Assembly: GCF_014396785.1 (NCBI RefSeq)
Contig: NZ_CP060718.1
Location: 764,501-828,500 of the forward strand
Length of the DNA stretch: 64,000 nt
Origin: Sphingomonas lutea
Lineage (GTDB): Bacteria; Pseudomonadota; Alphaproteobacteria; Sphingomonadales; Sphingomonadaceae
Direction: 5' to 3'
Shown: positions 46,217 to 54,393 of the stretch, in pieces
Layout: each line of letters starts with the position of its first letter
How positions within the stretch are numbered: position 1 is the stretch's first letter
Notes under the pieces: model-generated
Told to the model about the DNA's origin: nothing
What the model saw: the letters and a program-made list of their open reading frames with translations, nothing else
Database searches by the model: none
Made by a program: the position numbers and the translations under genes

Positions 46217-46849
46217 TCAACTGCGCCGCGGCGCTTTCGATCCGCCGACGGCTTTCAACGGCACCTCGCGGGGATGCTCCATCTCGATCCGATAACGCAG
46301 CCGCTCCGACGCGAGGGTGCGTGCGGTATCCCGGGGAAGACCGAGCGCTTCGGCAATCGCCGGGCCGAGAAGCGAATCGCCGAGAGCATTCAGCACCAGC
46401 GAGAGCGTCGATTCGGCGACATGATGCTCTTCATGCCCAATGCTGAGCTGGGCGACGAGGTCGCGGATCGAATCCAGGATGGGATTGAGCGCATCGCGGT
46501 TGCCGTTGATGATCATCCATGCGGCCAGCGCGCCCGCGCCTTCGCGGCCAAAGGCATCGAAGGTCTGATCGACGATGTCGCGTGCGTCCGCCTCACCAGC
46601 GCGGGCCCGCTCGACCGACTCGGCGATGCTTTGCGTGACCGAATCGGCGATCGACCGGGCAAGTTCGGACTGGAGCCCGGCGGCCGAGCCGAAATGGTGC
46701 AGAAGGTTGGCGTGCGTGCGCCCGATCTGAGCGCCAACAGCCTTCAGCGTCACCGCCTGTGGACCGCTTTCCAGCAGCAGCCGGCGGGCCGCTTCGAGCG
46801 CGGCCTGTCGGCTTTGTGCGGGGGAAAGGCGCTTGGCAGTTATTGACAT
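46217..46849 (-). CDS. TetR-family transcriptional regulator
   Basis: 210-residue repressor. The N-terminal helix-turn-helix reads AALEAARRLLLESGPQAVTLKAVGAQIGRTHANLLHHFGS, and the rest is an all-helical ligand domain. It diverges from the metal-dependent hydrolase gene with only 28 bases between starts, so it probably regulates that gene and itself. Ligand unknown. Confidence 0.92.
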   Translation of the reverse strand: MSITAKRLSPAQSRQAALEAARRLLLESGPQAVTLKAVGAQIGRTHANLLHHFGSAAGLQSELARSIADSVTQSIAESVERARAGEADARDIVDQTFDAFGREGAGALAAWMIINGNRDALNPILDSIRDLVAQLSIGHEEHHVAESTLSLVLNALGDSLLGPAIAEALGLPRDTARTLASERLRYRIEMEHPREVPLKAVGGSKAPRRS

Positions 46850-46877
46850 CAGTGTAAGTTATTCTACCTTTGCAATC

Positions 46878-47750
46878 ATGAGCTCGATTGCCGCACCGAC
46901 ACCATCGGACCTCGATATCCGTCCGCGCGACCGCCGCTTCGGCCGGGAACATGCGACCCCCCGTCTTTGGCACGGTGGGCGCGTCGAAGCGACTGCAATC
47001 TATAACGCGCTATCGACCACCTTTCCCCGCGGCGAGGCCTTTTTCGTGGAAAGCGTGCGCGCCTTCCGTGACGGCGCGCCGCCCAGGCTGGCCGAAGAGA
47101 TCAAGGCGTTCACGACGCAGGAGGCGATCCACAGCCGTGAGCATGACGCGTTCAATCGCCGCGCGGCGGACAGCGGCTACGACCTCAGCAAGCTGGAACG
47201 GCAGGTCGAATATCGGCTGAGCGTGACCAAGTCGAAGCCGCCGATCGTCACCCTTGCAGCAACGATGGCGCTGGAGCATTTCACGGCGATCCTGGCACAC
47301 GAACTGCTTGCAGATCCGCGCCATCTGGCGGGCGCCGACCGCGAGACGGCCGACCTGTGGCGCTGGCACGCGGTCGAGGAGATCGAGCATAAGGGCGTCG
47401 CCTACGACACCTGGCTGCACGCCACGCGGCACTGGACGCGGCGCAAGCGGTGGGAGGTCAAGGCCAAGGTGATGTTCTACGTCACCCGCAATTTCCTGGT
47501 CGACCGCACCGCGGGCGCGCTCGAGCTGATGCGCCAGGACGGCGTGACCGGCCTGAAGGCGTGGGCGCGGCTGCTGGCCTATCTGTGGGTACGGCCGGGC
47601 ATGTTCCGCAAGATCGCCGGGGCGTGGTTCAAATTCTTTCTGCCGGGGTTCCACCCGTGGAACGAGGACGACCGGCATTTGCTCACCGCGTATGATGCGG
47701 AGGCGCCGTCGTCGGAATCATCGGCGAAGAAGGTGCGCAGCGCGGTTTAA
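46878..47750 (+). CDS. Metal-dependent hydrolase (PF10118 family)
   Basis: 290-residue soluble, helical protein of a ferritin-like-looking family annotated as metal-dependent hydrolases. Possible metal ligands are seen in GEAFFVESVRAF, TTQEAIHSREHDAFN, MALEHFTAILAHELL and WHAVEEIEHKGVAYD (repeated ExxH patterns). The biochemical reaction is not established in general. The gene pairs with the divergent TetR regulator, a common arrangement for this family. I use the ATG at 46878. Confidence 0.88.
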   Translation: MSSIAAPTPSDLDIRPRDRRFGREHATPRLWHGGRVEATAIYNALSTTFPRGEAFFVESVRAFRDGAPPRLAEEIKAFTTQEAIHSREHDAFNRRAADSGYDLSKLERQVEYRLSVTKSKPPIVTLAATMALEHFTAILAHELLADPRHLAGADRETADLWRWHAVEEIEHKGVAYDTWLHATRHWTRRKRWEVKAKVMFYVTRNFLVDRTAGALELMRQDGVTGLKAWARLLAYLWVRPGMFRKIAGAWFKFFLPGFHPWNEDDRHLLTAYDAEAPSSESSAKKVRSAV

Positions 47751-47761
47751 CGGACGCTCCT

Positions 47762-47792
47762 CCCCATCGCTTCGCGACAGGGAGGAGCTTTT
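47762..47792. terminator. Hairpin between convergent genes (related to repeat family A)
   Basis: GCTCCTCCC (47762-47770) pairs with GGGAGGAGC around CATCGCTTCGCGACA; TTTTA follows on the plus strand. It lies just after the hydrolase stop and at the GNAT stop, so it may end transcription from the left. The arms match the half element of repeat family A. Confidence 0.5.
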
Positions 47793-48342
47793 AGGCCGCC
47801 AGGGCCTCGTCTTCGTCCTCGACGGCCGCACCACGTAGCACCAGCCGCATCAGCCTGGCCGGCACGTCTTCGCCGCGTGCGCAGCTGCGGCGCGGGGCGA
47901 CGATTCCGAGCGGCGCGAAGCCGAGCTTTTCAAGCACCCGCGCCGACGCCGGATTGTCGATAAAGTACGAGCCTTCGAGGCTGGGCAGGTCGAGCGCGCG
48001 GGCAATCTCGATCAGCGCGGTGCACGCCTCCGTCGCAAAGCCGCGGCCCCAGTCGCTGCGGGCGATCCAATAGCCGAGCTCGACCGCGCCCGACGGCCGC
48101 CGGCCAAGTCCGCAGGCACCGACGAGGCGCGGCGCGCCCGACGTCCGCTCGAACGCCAGCAGCGAGGGCAGGATGGGGTCGCGCGGAGTCGCCAGAAAGG
48201 CTTCGGCGTCGCGCACGCGATAGGGCCACGGCACCGTCGCGAGATTGCGGGCGATGGCTTCGTCGGCGATGGCCATGGCAAGCGCCGGCGCATCTTCGGG
48301 GAAGCCGGGTCTCAGCAGCAATCTTGGCGTCCTGGCGAACAT
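47791..48342 (-). CDS. GNAT-family N-acetyltransferase (RimJ/RimL-like)
   Basis: 183-residue acetyltransferase. ARTPRLLLRPGFPEDAPAL at the N-terminus, GAVELGYWIARSDWGRGFATEACTALIEIAR (acetyl-CoA binding motif with the GRGFA pyrophosphate loop) and NPASARVLEKLGFAPLG are typical of the RimJ/RimL group, which acetylates protein N-termini or small amines. The substrate is unknown. Confidence 0.9.
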   Translation of the reverse strand: MFARTPRLLLRPGFPEDAPALAMAIADEAIARNLATVPWPYRVRDAEAFLATPRDPILPSLLAFERTSGAPRLVGACGLGRRPSGAVELGYWIARSDWGRGFATEACTALIEIARALDLPSLEGSYFIDNPASARVLEKLGFAPLGIVAPRRSCARGEDVPARLMRLVLRGAAVEDEDEALAA

Positions 48343-48404
48343 TGGTCCTTCTCCTCGCCGCCGTCCCTAGGCACGGCCGGTGACAGTTCCGGGAGAAGGA
48401 TATG

Positions 48405-48437
48405 AAAAAGGGGAGCCTCCCTTTTCGGGGGCTCCCC
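48405..48437 (-). terminator. Rho-independent terminator after rpmA
   Basis: On the minus strand GGGGAGCC pairs with GGCTCCCC around a 12-base loop and is followed by TTTTT. It lies about 75 bases beyond the rpmA stop and closes the rplU-rpmA unit. Confidence 0.8.
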
Positions 48438-48512
48438 TTCTCCCTTTGGCTTTGATCCGCTTGAGATCTCGTCCGGGCCGCCCCTAGTGGGAACGGTCCG
48501 TTGCAACCGTTC

Positions 48513-48782
48513 CTATGCGCTGGCTTCCGTAATCGGCATCACATGGACGTATTTGCGGCCAAGCTTGCCGTCACGGAACGTGACCGTGCCGTCGGTAAGC
48601 GCAAACAACGTATGGTCCTTGCCCATGCCGACGTTGGTCCCCGCGTGCCACTTCGTGCCGCGTTGACGAACGATGATATTGCCGGCGCGCGCGGCCTGGC
48701 TGCCGAACAGCTTCACGCCAAGGCGCTTGCTTTCACTGTCGCGACCGTTGCGGCTCGAGCCGCCTGCTTTCTTATGTGCCAT
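48513..48782 (-). CDS. rpmA: 50S ribosomal protein L27
   Basis: L27, whose N-terminus reaches the peptidyl-transferase centre. 89 residues: [36 protein letters not shown] and KDHTLFAL are invariant blocks. It follows rplU by nine bases. Confidence 0.98.
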   Translation of the reverse strand: MAHKKAGGSSRNGRDSESKRLGVKLFGSQAARAGNIIVRQRGTKWHAGTNVGMGKDHTLFALTDGTVTFRDGKLGRKYVHVMPITEASA

Positions 48783-48791
48783 TGTGCGCTC

Positions 48792-49325
48792 TTACTTCTT
48801 CTTTGCCGGAGCCTTGGCAGCCGGCTTCTTCGCGGGGGCCTTAGCAGGTGCAGCATTTTTTGTCGACGCCTTGGTTTCGGCCTTGGCCTCAGCTTTGGCA
48901 TCGGACGTCTTGGGCTCCGCCTTGGCCGGCTTGTCATCGGCCTTCGCGGGCGACGCAGCCTTGGTCTCGGCCGTCGGTGCATCGGTCTTGGCTTCGGCCT
49001 TCGGAGCGGCCTTCTTTTCAGCCTTGTGATCGCCGATCGCGACGATCTGCAGGATGGTGTGCTGCTGACGGTGGCCCTTCTTGCGGCGATAATTGTGGCG
49101 GCGCCGCTTCTTGAAGACGGTGACCTTCTCACCCTTGGCCTGGGCGATGATTTCGGCCGCGACGGTCAGGCCGTCGGTCTTCTTGAGGTCCGATCCGTCG
49201 CCGGCGAGCAGAATGTCGCCCAGCGTGATCTTGTCACCAGCATTGCCGTCGATTTTCTCGACGACGATCTTGTCTCCCGGGGCGACGCGATATTGCTTGC
49301 CGCCCGTGCGCACGACTGCGAACAT
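48792..49325 (-). CDS. rplU: 50S ribosomal protein L21 with long Ala/Lys-rich C-terminal tail
   Basis: L21 binds 23S rRNA in the presence of L20. The first 100 residues are an ordinary L21 ([35 protein letters not shown]). They are followed by about 75 residues of low-complexity Ala, Lys, Pro and Glu ([32 protein letters not shown]), where most L21 proteins stop. Such tails occur in some alphaproteobacterial L21 proteins; the function is unknown. Confidence 0.96.
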   Translation of the reverse strand: MFAVVRTGGKQYRVAPGDKIVVEKIDGNAGDKITLGDILLAGDGSDLKKTDGLTVAAEIIAQAKGEKVTVFKKRRRHNYRRKKGHRQQHTILQIVAIGDHKAEKKAAPKAEAKTDAPTAETKAASPAKADDKPAKAEPKTSDAKAEAKAETKASTKNAAPAKAPAKKPAAKAPAKKK

Positions 49326-49587
49326 TGGCTTTTCTTCCTACGAATTCCGCTTCCCACACGCGCGCACGACCGGTCGGCGGCACAGCAGCGCTCGGGAAAG
49401 CGAGCCGCCTATGGCAGGCGCCGCGGCCTGTCAACGGCACGCCGTGTCTGTGGCCCGCCCGCAACATCTGCGGCCAACTATCCAGCGCCCGGCCTAACGT
49501 CCTTGTCACAAAGCATATTCCGGTCATTCTGCGATGTCTGATGGCGGCAAGGGGGTCCGCGCCGCGATTCGGAAGGGGGAAGAGCTA

Positions 49588-52449
49588 ATGTCCAAATCGC
49601 TTCGCCGAGCGCTCCTGCTTGCGACCTTGAGCACCTTCGCCATCGCGATCCCGGCCGCCGCGCAAGATGCGCAGAGCGACGTCCCGGCCACGCCCGAAAG
49701 CAGCGATGCCACCCCCGCAGCACCGGCAGGTCCCGCACCGACCGTGCCACAGGCGGTGAACGAAGATACGATCATCGTGACCGGCACCCGTTCATCCAAC
49801 CGGACGGTGGCCGACAGCCCGGTACCGGTCGACGTCATCGGCGCGGACGCGATCGCCCATACCGGGGCGACCGAAACCAACAAGATCCTCAATCAGCTGG
49901 TGCCGTCGTTCAACTTCCCGCAGCCGTCGGTCAACGACGGGTCGGACTCGGTCAAGCCGGCGACCTTGCGCGGCCTCAGCCCCGACCAGGTGCTGGTGCT
50001 GGTCAACGGCAAGCGCCGCCACGTTGCCGCCCTGATCAACATCAACGGGACGGTCGGGCGCGGCAGCGCGGCGGTCGACATGAACCTCATTCCCGGCATG
50101 GCGATCAACCGCGTCGAGGTGCTGCGCGATGGCGCCGCCGCCCAATATGGCTCGGATGCCATCGCGGGCGTAATCAACATCCAGCTCAAGAACGCGCGGC
50201 AGGGCGGGTCGGCGAGCCTGACCTACGGCAAATATATCACGACGCTGGAGGACGTGGACGACGTGACCGGCCTTGCGCTCAATGGCGCCGGCCAGCCGTT
50301 CCTCGATCCCAACGACATCGGAACGCCGACCACGACCTCGCGCTATTTCGTCGCCGAGACCGATGGGGAGCGCAAGGCGCGAGACGGCTCCCAGGTGACC
50401 TTCGCGGCCAACCTCGGCCTGCCGATCGGCTCGACCGGATACGTCAACCTTACCGGCGAACTGCAGCGCAAGTCGGCGGTCAATCGCGCGGGCTACGATC
50501 TGCGGCCGAACTTCACCTTTGGCGTGACGAACGCAACGACCGTGTTCGATCCACGCGAACTCGATTTCAACCGGCTCCAGTTCAAATATGGCGAGCCCAA
50601 AGCGAAGAGTTACAATCTGTTCCTCAATGCCGGGATCGACGTCTCGCCCGATTGGGAAGCCTATGCATTCGCCTCGCACGGCCACCGCAATTCGACCAGC
50701 GCGGCCAATTGGCGGCAGTATATCGCCGCCGCCAACCGCGATTTCAGCGTGCTCGCGCCGAACCAGGTGCCCAATGCCGGCAACTTCGTGCCGCTGACGG
50801 ACGAGGGCTTCCTGCCGTTGATCGAGACCGACCTCGACGATTATGCCGCGACCATCGGGCTGCGCGGTGCGATTGCCGGGTGGAAGGCCGATTTCTCGGC
50901 CGGTTATGGCCACAACCGCTTCGACTATGACCTGCACGACACGCTCAACACGTCGCTCGGGCCCGACAGCCCGCGCGATTTCGATGCCGGCGGCCTGCGT
51001 TATGGCCAGTGGTTGTTCAATGCCGATTTCTCGCGCGAGTTCGCGATCGGGACGGCCAAGCCGCTGACCGTCGCGGTCGGCGCCGAGCATCGCCGCGAGC
51101 GCTTCAAGATCCGTCCCGGCGAGGAAGCCTCCTACGTCGCCGGGCCGCTGTTCCGGGCAGCGGTGCCGAACACCACGCTGGCCAATTGCGACGCCTTGGG
51201 CGGGCGCTTCGGCTCGCTGGCGCCGACCACCTGCGACTTCCCGGGCCGCGGCGCGGGGGCGGGCGCCCAGGGCTTCCCGGGGATTCCGGCGGCTAGCGAA
51301 ACCAATGAGGGCCGCCACAGCTGGGGCGTCTATGCCGAACTCGACACCGACCCGATCGAGGGCGTCACCACGACCCTGGCCGCACGGTTCGAGGATTATT
51401 CGGACTTCGGGACGACGCTGAACGGCAAGTTTGCCGCGCGGTGGGAATTTATCCCCAATTATGCGGTGCGCGGCGCGATCTCCAACGGGTTCCGCGCGCC
51501 GTCCCTGCACCAGCAATATTTCACGACCTTTTCGACCAACTTCGTCAACGGCATCCCGGTCGACATCGCGACACTCGCCGTCGGGTCCCCAGCGGCGGCG
51601 GCGCTCGGCGCGCAGCCGCTGAAGCCCGAGAAGTCGGTCAACTTCAGCCTCGGCGCGACGGCCAACCCGGTGCCCGGCCTGACGATCACGGCGGACTGGT
51701 ACTCGATCAAGATCAAGGACCGGATCGTGTTCAGCGAGATCCTTGGCGTGAACGGCACCGGCAACGTCGCCGCGACGGGGACGGCGGTCACCGCGCTGCT
51801 GCAGAGCCTGGGCTTCCCGCAGGTCGGCGCCGGGCGCTTCTTCTTGAACGGAATCGACACCCGTACGCGCGGTCTCGACATCGTTGCCGCCTATAACTGG
51901 CGGACCAACGGCTTCGGCCGCTGGAACCTCAGCGCGGCCTACAACCGCAACAAGACCAAGATCACCGACCGCGCGCCGCCTCCCGGAGCGTTGTCGACGA
52001 TCCCGAACCTGATCCTGTTCGGCAGAACCGAAAGCCTGCGCTTCACTTACGGCCAGCCGCGCGACAAGATCGTGCTCAGTGCCGATGGCGACCTGGGCCG
52101 CTTCGGGGTGACGGCGCGCACCACGCGCTATGGCAAGGTCGTTTCGCCCTCCGCCAGCCTGCCGCCGGCGCCCAACCAGTTCGACGTCAATACCTTCCTG
52201 CCGGACGACATTCGCCTTGGCCGCAAGTGGATCACCGACCTCGAATTGCGCTGGAAGCCGGGTGGCGGGGCAGAATTGGCCTTGGGATCGAACAATCTGT
52301 TCGATGTCTATCCCGACCGGTCGCCGTTCGGGATCCGCCCGGACGGCGGGGTCTATCCGGTGAACCAGATCTATTTTCCATATTCGACCTTCTCGCCGTT
52401 CGGCTTCAACGGACGATTCATCTACGGCCGGGCGTCGATCAACTTCTAG
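49588..52449 (+). CDS. TonB-dependent outer-membrane receptor
   Basis: 953-residue outer-membrane transporter powered by TonB. A signal peptide (MSKSLRRALLLATLSTFAIAIPAAAQ) is followed by a Pro/Ala linker, a TonB-box-like EDTIIVTGTR, the plug domain (RTVADSPVPVDVIGADAI, LRGLSPDQVLVLVNGKRRH, INRVEVLRDGAAAQYGSDAIAGVINI) and a beta-barrel ending GRASINF with a terminal Phe. The ATG at 49588 follows GGAAGGGGGAAG. No biosynthetic or periplasmic uptake genes are adjacent, so the ligand is open; a siderophore, vitamin or oligosaccharide is possible. Confidence 0.93.
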   Translation: MSKSLRRALLLATLSTFAIAIPAAAQDAQSDVPATPESSDATPAAPAGPAPTVPQAVNEDTIIVTGTRSSNRTVADSPVPVDVIGADAIAHTGATETNKILNQLVPSFNFPQPSVNDGSDSVKPATLRGLSPDQVLVLVNGKRRHVAALININGTVGRGSAAVDMNLIPGMAINRVEVLRDGAAAQYGSDAIAGVINIQLKNARQGGSASLTYGKYITTLEDVDDVTGLALNGAGQPFLDPNDIGTPTTTSRYFVAETDGERKARDGSQVTFAANLGLPIGSTGYVNLTGELQRKSAVNRAGYDLRPNFTFGVTNATTVFDPRELDFNRLQFKYGEPKAKSYNLFLNAGIDVSPDWEAYAFASHGHRNSTSAANWRQYIAAANRDFSVLAPNQVPNAGNFVPLTDEGFLPLIETDLDDYAATIGLRGAIAGWKADFSAGYGHNRFDYDLHDTLNTSLGPDSPRDFDAGGLRYGQWLFNADFSREFAIGTAKPLTVAVGAEHRRERFKIRPGEEASYVAGPLFRAAVPNTTLANCDALGGRFGSLAPTTCDFPGRGAGAGAQGFPGIPAASETNEGRHSWGVYAELDTDPIEGVTTTLAARFEDYSDFGTTLNGKFAARWEFIPNYAVRGAISNGFRAPSLHQQYFTTFSTNFVNGIPVDIATLAVGSPAAAALGAQPLKPEKSVNFSLGATANPVPGLTITADWYSIKIKDRIVFSEILGVNGTGNVAATGTAVTALLQSLGFPQVGAGRFFLNGIDTRTRGLDIVAAYNWRTNGFGRWNLSAAYNRNKTKITDRAPPPGALSTIPNLILFGRTESLRFTYGQPRDKIVLSADGDLGRFGVTARTTRYGKVVSPSASLPPAPNQFDVNTFLPDDIRLGRKWITDLELRWKPGGGAELALGSNNLFDVYPDRSPFGIRPDGGVYPVNQIYFPYSTFSPFGFNGRFIYGRASINF

Positions 52450-52471
52450 GCGGTGGGATATGTGAGGCGGC

Positions 52472-52497
52472 ACGGCGCGGGAGTGGATCCGCGCCGT
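52472..52497. repeat. Short hairpin, family F (copy 2)
   Basis: ACGGCGCGG (52472-52480) and CCGCGCCGT (52489-52497) form a nine-base-pair stem around GAGTGGAT. It matches the hairpin at 38312-38332 and likewise lies between convergent genes, here the TonB receptor and hspQ. Confidence 0.5.
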
Positions 52498-52533
52498 CGA
52501 TCGTCACCGCGTTCAGCCAGGCGTCGGCCGGCT

Positions 52534-52902
52534 CTAGTGCCGATGCTCGGGGCGGAGCTGGTAACGGCCGCCTTCAAGGCCGTTGAACATCGATGCAATT
52601 TCCGGGTGATCGACGGGCTCGTCGCTTTCGTCGGGAACGAGGTTCTGCTGGCTGACGTAAGCGGTGTAGGTCGTCTCCGCATTTTCGGCGAGCAGGTGGT
52701 AGAAGGGCTGGTCCTTCGACGGGCGGATCGCCTCGGGAATCGATTCGTACCATTCGTCGCTGTTGGCGAATTCGGGATCGACGTCGAAGATCACGCCGCG
52801 GAAATCGAAGATGCGGTGGCGCACGACATCGCCGATGGCGAAGCGGGCGGAAGGGATGGCGATATGCTGGGCCATGGGGGCTGAACGTTCGACGGGCGAC
52901 AT
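52534..52902 (-). CDS. hspQ: Heat shock protein HspQ (YccV family)
   Basis: Small YccV-like protein of 122 residues. In E. coli HspQ binds hemimethylated DNA and acts as a Lon protease enhancer/adaptor. The core IGDVVRHRIFDFRGVIFDVDPEF followed by PSKDQPFYHLLAE and YVSQQNLVPD matches the family closely. The ATG at 52902 follows AGGAAG; an internal ATG at 52875 is also plausible. Confidence 0.93.
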   Translation of the reverse strand: MSPVERSAPMAQHIAIPSARFAIGDVVRHRIFDFRGVIFDVDPEFANSDEWYESIPEAIRPSKDQPFYHLLAENAETTYTAYVSQQNLVPDESDEPVDHPEIASMFNGLEGGRYQLRPEHRH

Positions 52903-52987
52903 GGCTTCCTATCTAGGCAAGCTTGGGGGCCGCTGCTAGAGCCCGCCCGCGACCAACGCCCGGATCCGGGCCTTGCACCTTCGTAGC

Positions 52988-53077
<90 letters not shown>

Positions 53078-53099
53078 ACCCCATCCCCCACAATAGCGG

Positions 53100-53128
53100 T
53101 TGACACGGCGACTGCCTCGCGCTCTCTT
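53100..53128 (+). promoter_or_regulatory. Candidate promoter of the trp operon
   Basis: A perfect TTGACA (53100-53105) is followed by a 17-base spacer and a weak TCTCTT (53123-53128). Transcription would start near 53135, just ahead of the leader peptide. Confidence 0.45.
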
Positions 53129-53158
53129 GCGTGCATGCGTGAGAAGCACTGCATCCAG

Positions 53159-53233
53159 ATGGGCAATCCGGCCACGACGTCGTCGCTTGGCTGGTGGTGG
53201 CGCTTGCCCGAACGATGGCGTGCGCGCGGCTGA
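53159..53233 (+). CDS. trpL: trp operon leader peptide
   Basis: A 24-codon open frame with three consecutive Trp codons (53192-53200, in the context SLGWWWRLPE) and a fourth at 53216-53218, ending in TGA at 53231. A longer frame from an ATG at 53135 is possible but would start at the presumed transcription start. The rarity of Trp, the tandem arrangement, the position 94 bases before trpD and the switchable hairpin that follows all fit an attenuation leader like those known for rhizobial trpE(G) and enterobacterial trp operons. Confidence 0.8.
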   Translation: MGNPATTSSLGWWWRLPERWRARG

Positions 53234-53291
53234 TTCCTGACTGACAGGATTATCTGACCCGAGGCCCGCCATTCGAGCGGGCTTTTTTTTT
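53214..53291 (+). promoter_or_regulatory. Attenuator: antiterminator/terminator switch before trpD
   Basis: Terminator: GCCCGC (53264-53269) pairs with GCGGGC (53277-53282), a 7-base loop and nine T (53283-53291), directly before trpD. Alternative: GATGGCGTGC (53214-53223) can pair with GCCCGCCATT (53264-53273) in nine of ten positions, occupying the left arm of the terminator. A ribosome stalled on the Trp triplet would leave 53214-53223 free and so favour the antiterminator; one that reaches the leader stop would cover it and let the terminator form. Confidence 0.75.
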
Positions 53292-53326
53292 CGTCTGCGC
53301 TCATCGCCCACAAACGGGAATTCGAC

Positions 53327-54393
53327 ATGCTTAATGCCCTCGTCAAAACGCACGCACCCGACAATTTGCCACCTGATCTGGGGCCGGTGCCAAATCCGCT
53401 GCCCCGGCTCCTGTCGGGTGAAAACCTCGACGCCGACGATTCGCAAAAGTTGTTTGAGCGGCTGGTGCTCGGAAAGCTCGAGCCTGCAGAAATCGCCGGG
53501 ATGCTGATCGCCCTTCGAATGAAGGGGGAAACGCCGGAGGAAATGGTCGGCGCGGCACGGGCGCTGATCGAGGCCGCCGAGCCCTTCGACCGACCCGATT
53601 ATCTGTTCGCCGACTGCTGCGGGACCGGCGGGGACGCATCGGGGCTGATCAATGTCTCGACCGCCACCGCCTTCGTCGCCGCGGCCTGCGGCCTGCCGAT
53701 TGCCAAGCACGGCAACAGGTCAGTCAGCAGCCAGTGTGGGTCCGCCGATGTCCTTGAGGCGCTGGGGTCAAGATTGTGGTGGAGCCAGCGCACGCGCGCG
53801 ACCTGCTCGACGAGACGGGGTTCTGCTTCCTGTTCGCGCCGTCCTTTCATCCGGGGATGAAGCATGCGGCGCTGGTGCGGCGGCAATTGGCGATCCGCAC
53901 CGTGATGAATTTGCTCGGTCCGTGCGTGAACCCGGCGCGGCCGCCGGTCCAATTGCTGGGCGTCGCCGACGCGGCGAAGCTCGATCACGTCGCGCAAGTG
54001 CTGGGCGCGATCGGGACGACGCGCGCGCTAGTGGTTCACGGCGCGGGATTGGACGAGGTTGCGATTCACGGCGAGACCGACGCGACGCTGGTCGAAGACG
54101 GCGTGACCACGGCACTTCGCCTGTCACCCGAAGACGCGGGCATCGATCGGGCACCCCTGTCTCAGGTCGCCGGCGGTGAGCCGGCAGAAAATGCGTTACG
54201 GCTGCGCGCCTTGCTCGACGGCGGGGGCAAGGCGGCCGAACGCGACATCGTCATTCTCAATACCGCCGCCCTGTTGATGACCGCGGGACTTTCGGCGGAC
54301 TTGAGGCGGGGGGCCGACTCTGCCCGCGAGGCGCTTGCCGACGGTGCACCGGGGCGGGTGCTCGACGCGTACATCCGGGGCAGCAATGGCTGA
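53327..54393 (+). CDS. trpD: Anthranilate phosphoribosyltransferase (one frame break)
   Basis: Transfers phosphoribose from PRPP to anthranilate in tryptophan synthesis. The N-terminal part has CGTGGDASGLINVSTATAFVAAACG (PRPP loop GTGGD) and KHGNRSVSSQCGSADVLEALG. The C-terminal part has ETGFCFLFAPSFHPGMKHA and NLLGPCVNPA. They are in different frames: adding one G to the G4 run at 53764-53767 gives a continuous 355-residue TrpD reading LGVKIVVEPAHARDLLDE. It is stand-alone, with no fused TrpG, and is first in the operon; trpE and trpG are not in the window. Its end overlaps trpC by eight bases. Confidence 0.93.

Noticed and set aside
49792..52473. 893-codon antisense frame across the TonB-dependent receptor
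   Set aside because: No domain, Arg/Ala/Gly-biased as expected for the complement of a GC-rich gene; the plus strand has the complete receptor signature.
53776..54393. Separate short trpD-like gene
   Set aside because: It lacks the PRPP-binding half, which lies just upstream in the other frame; one added G joins them.
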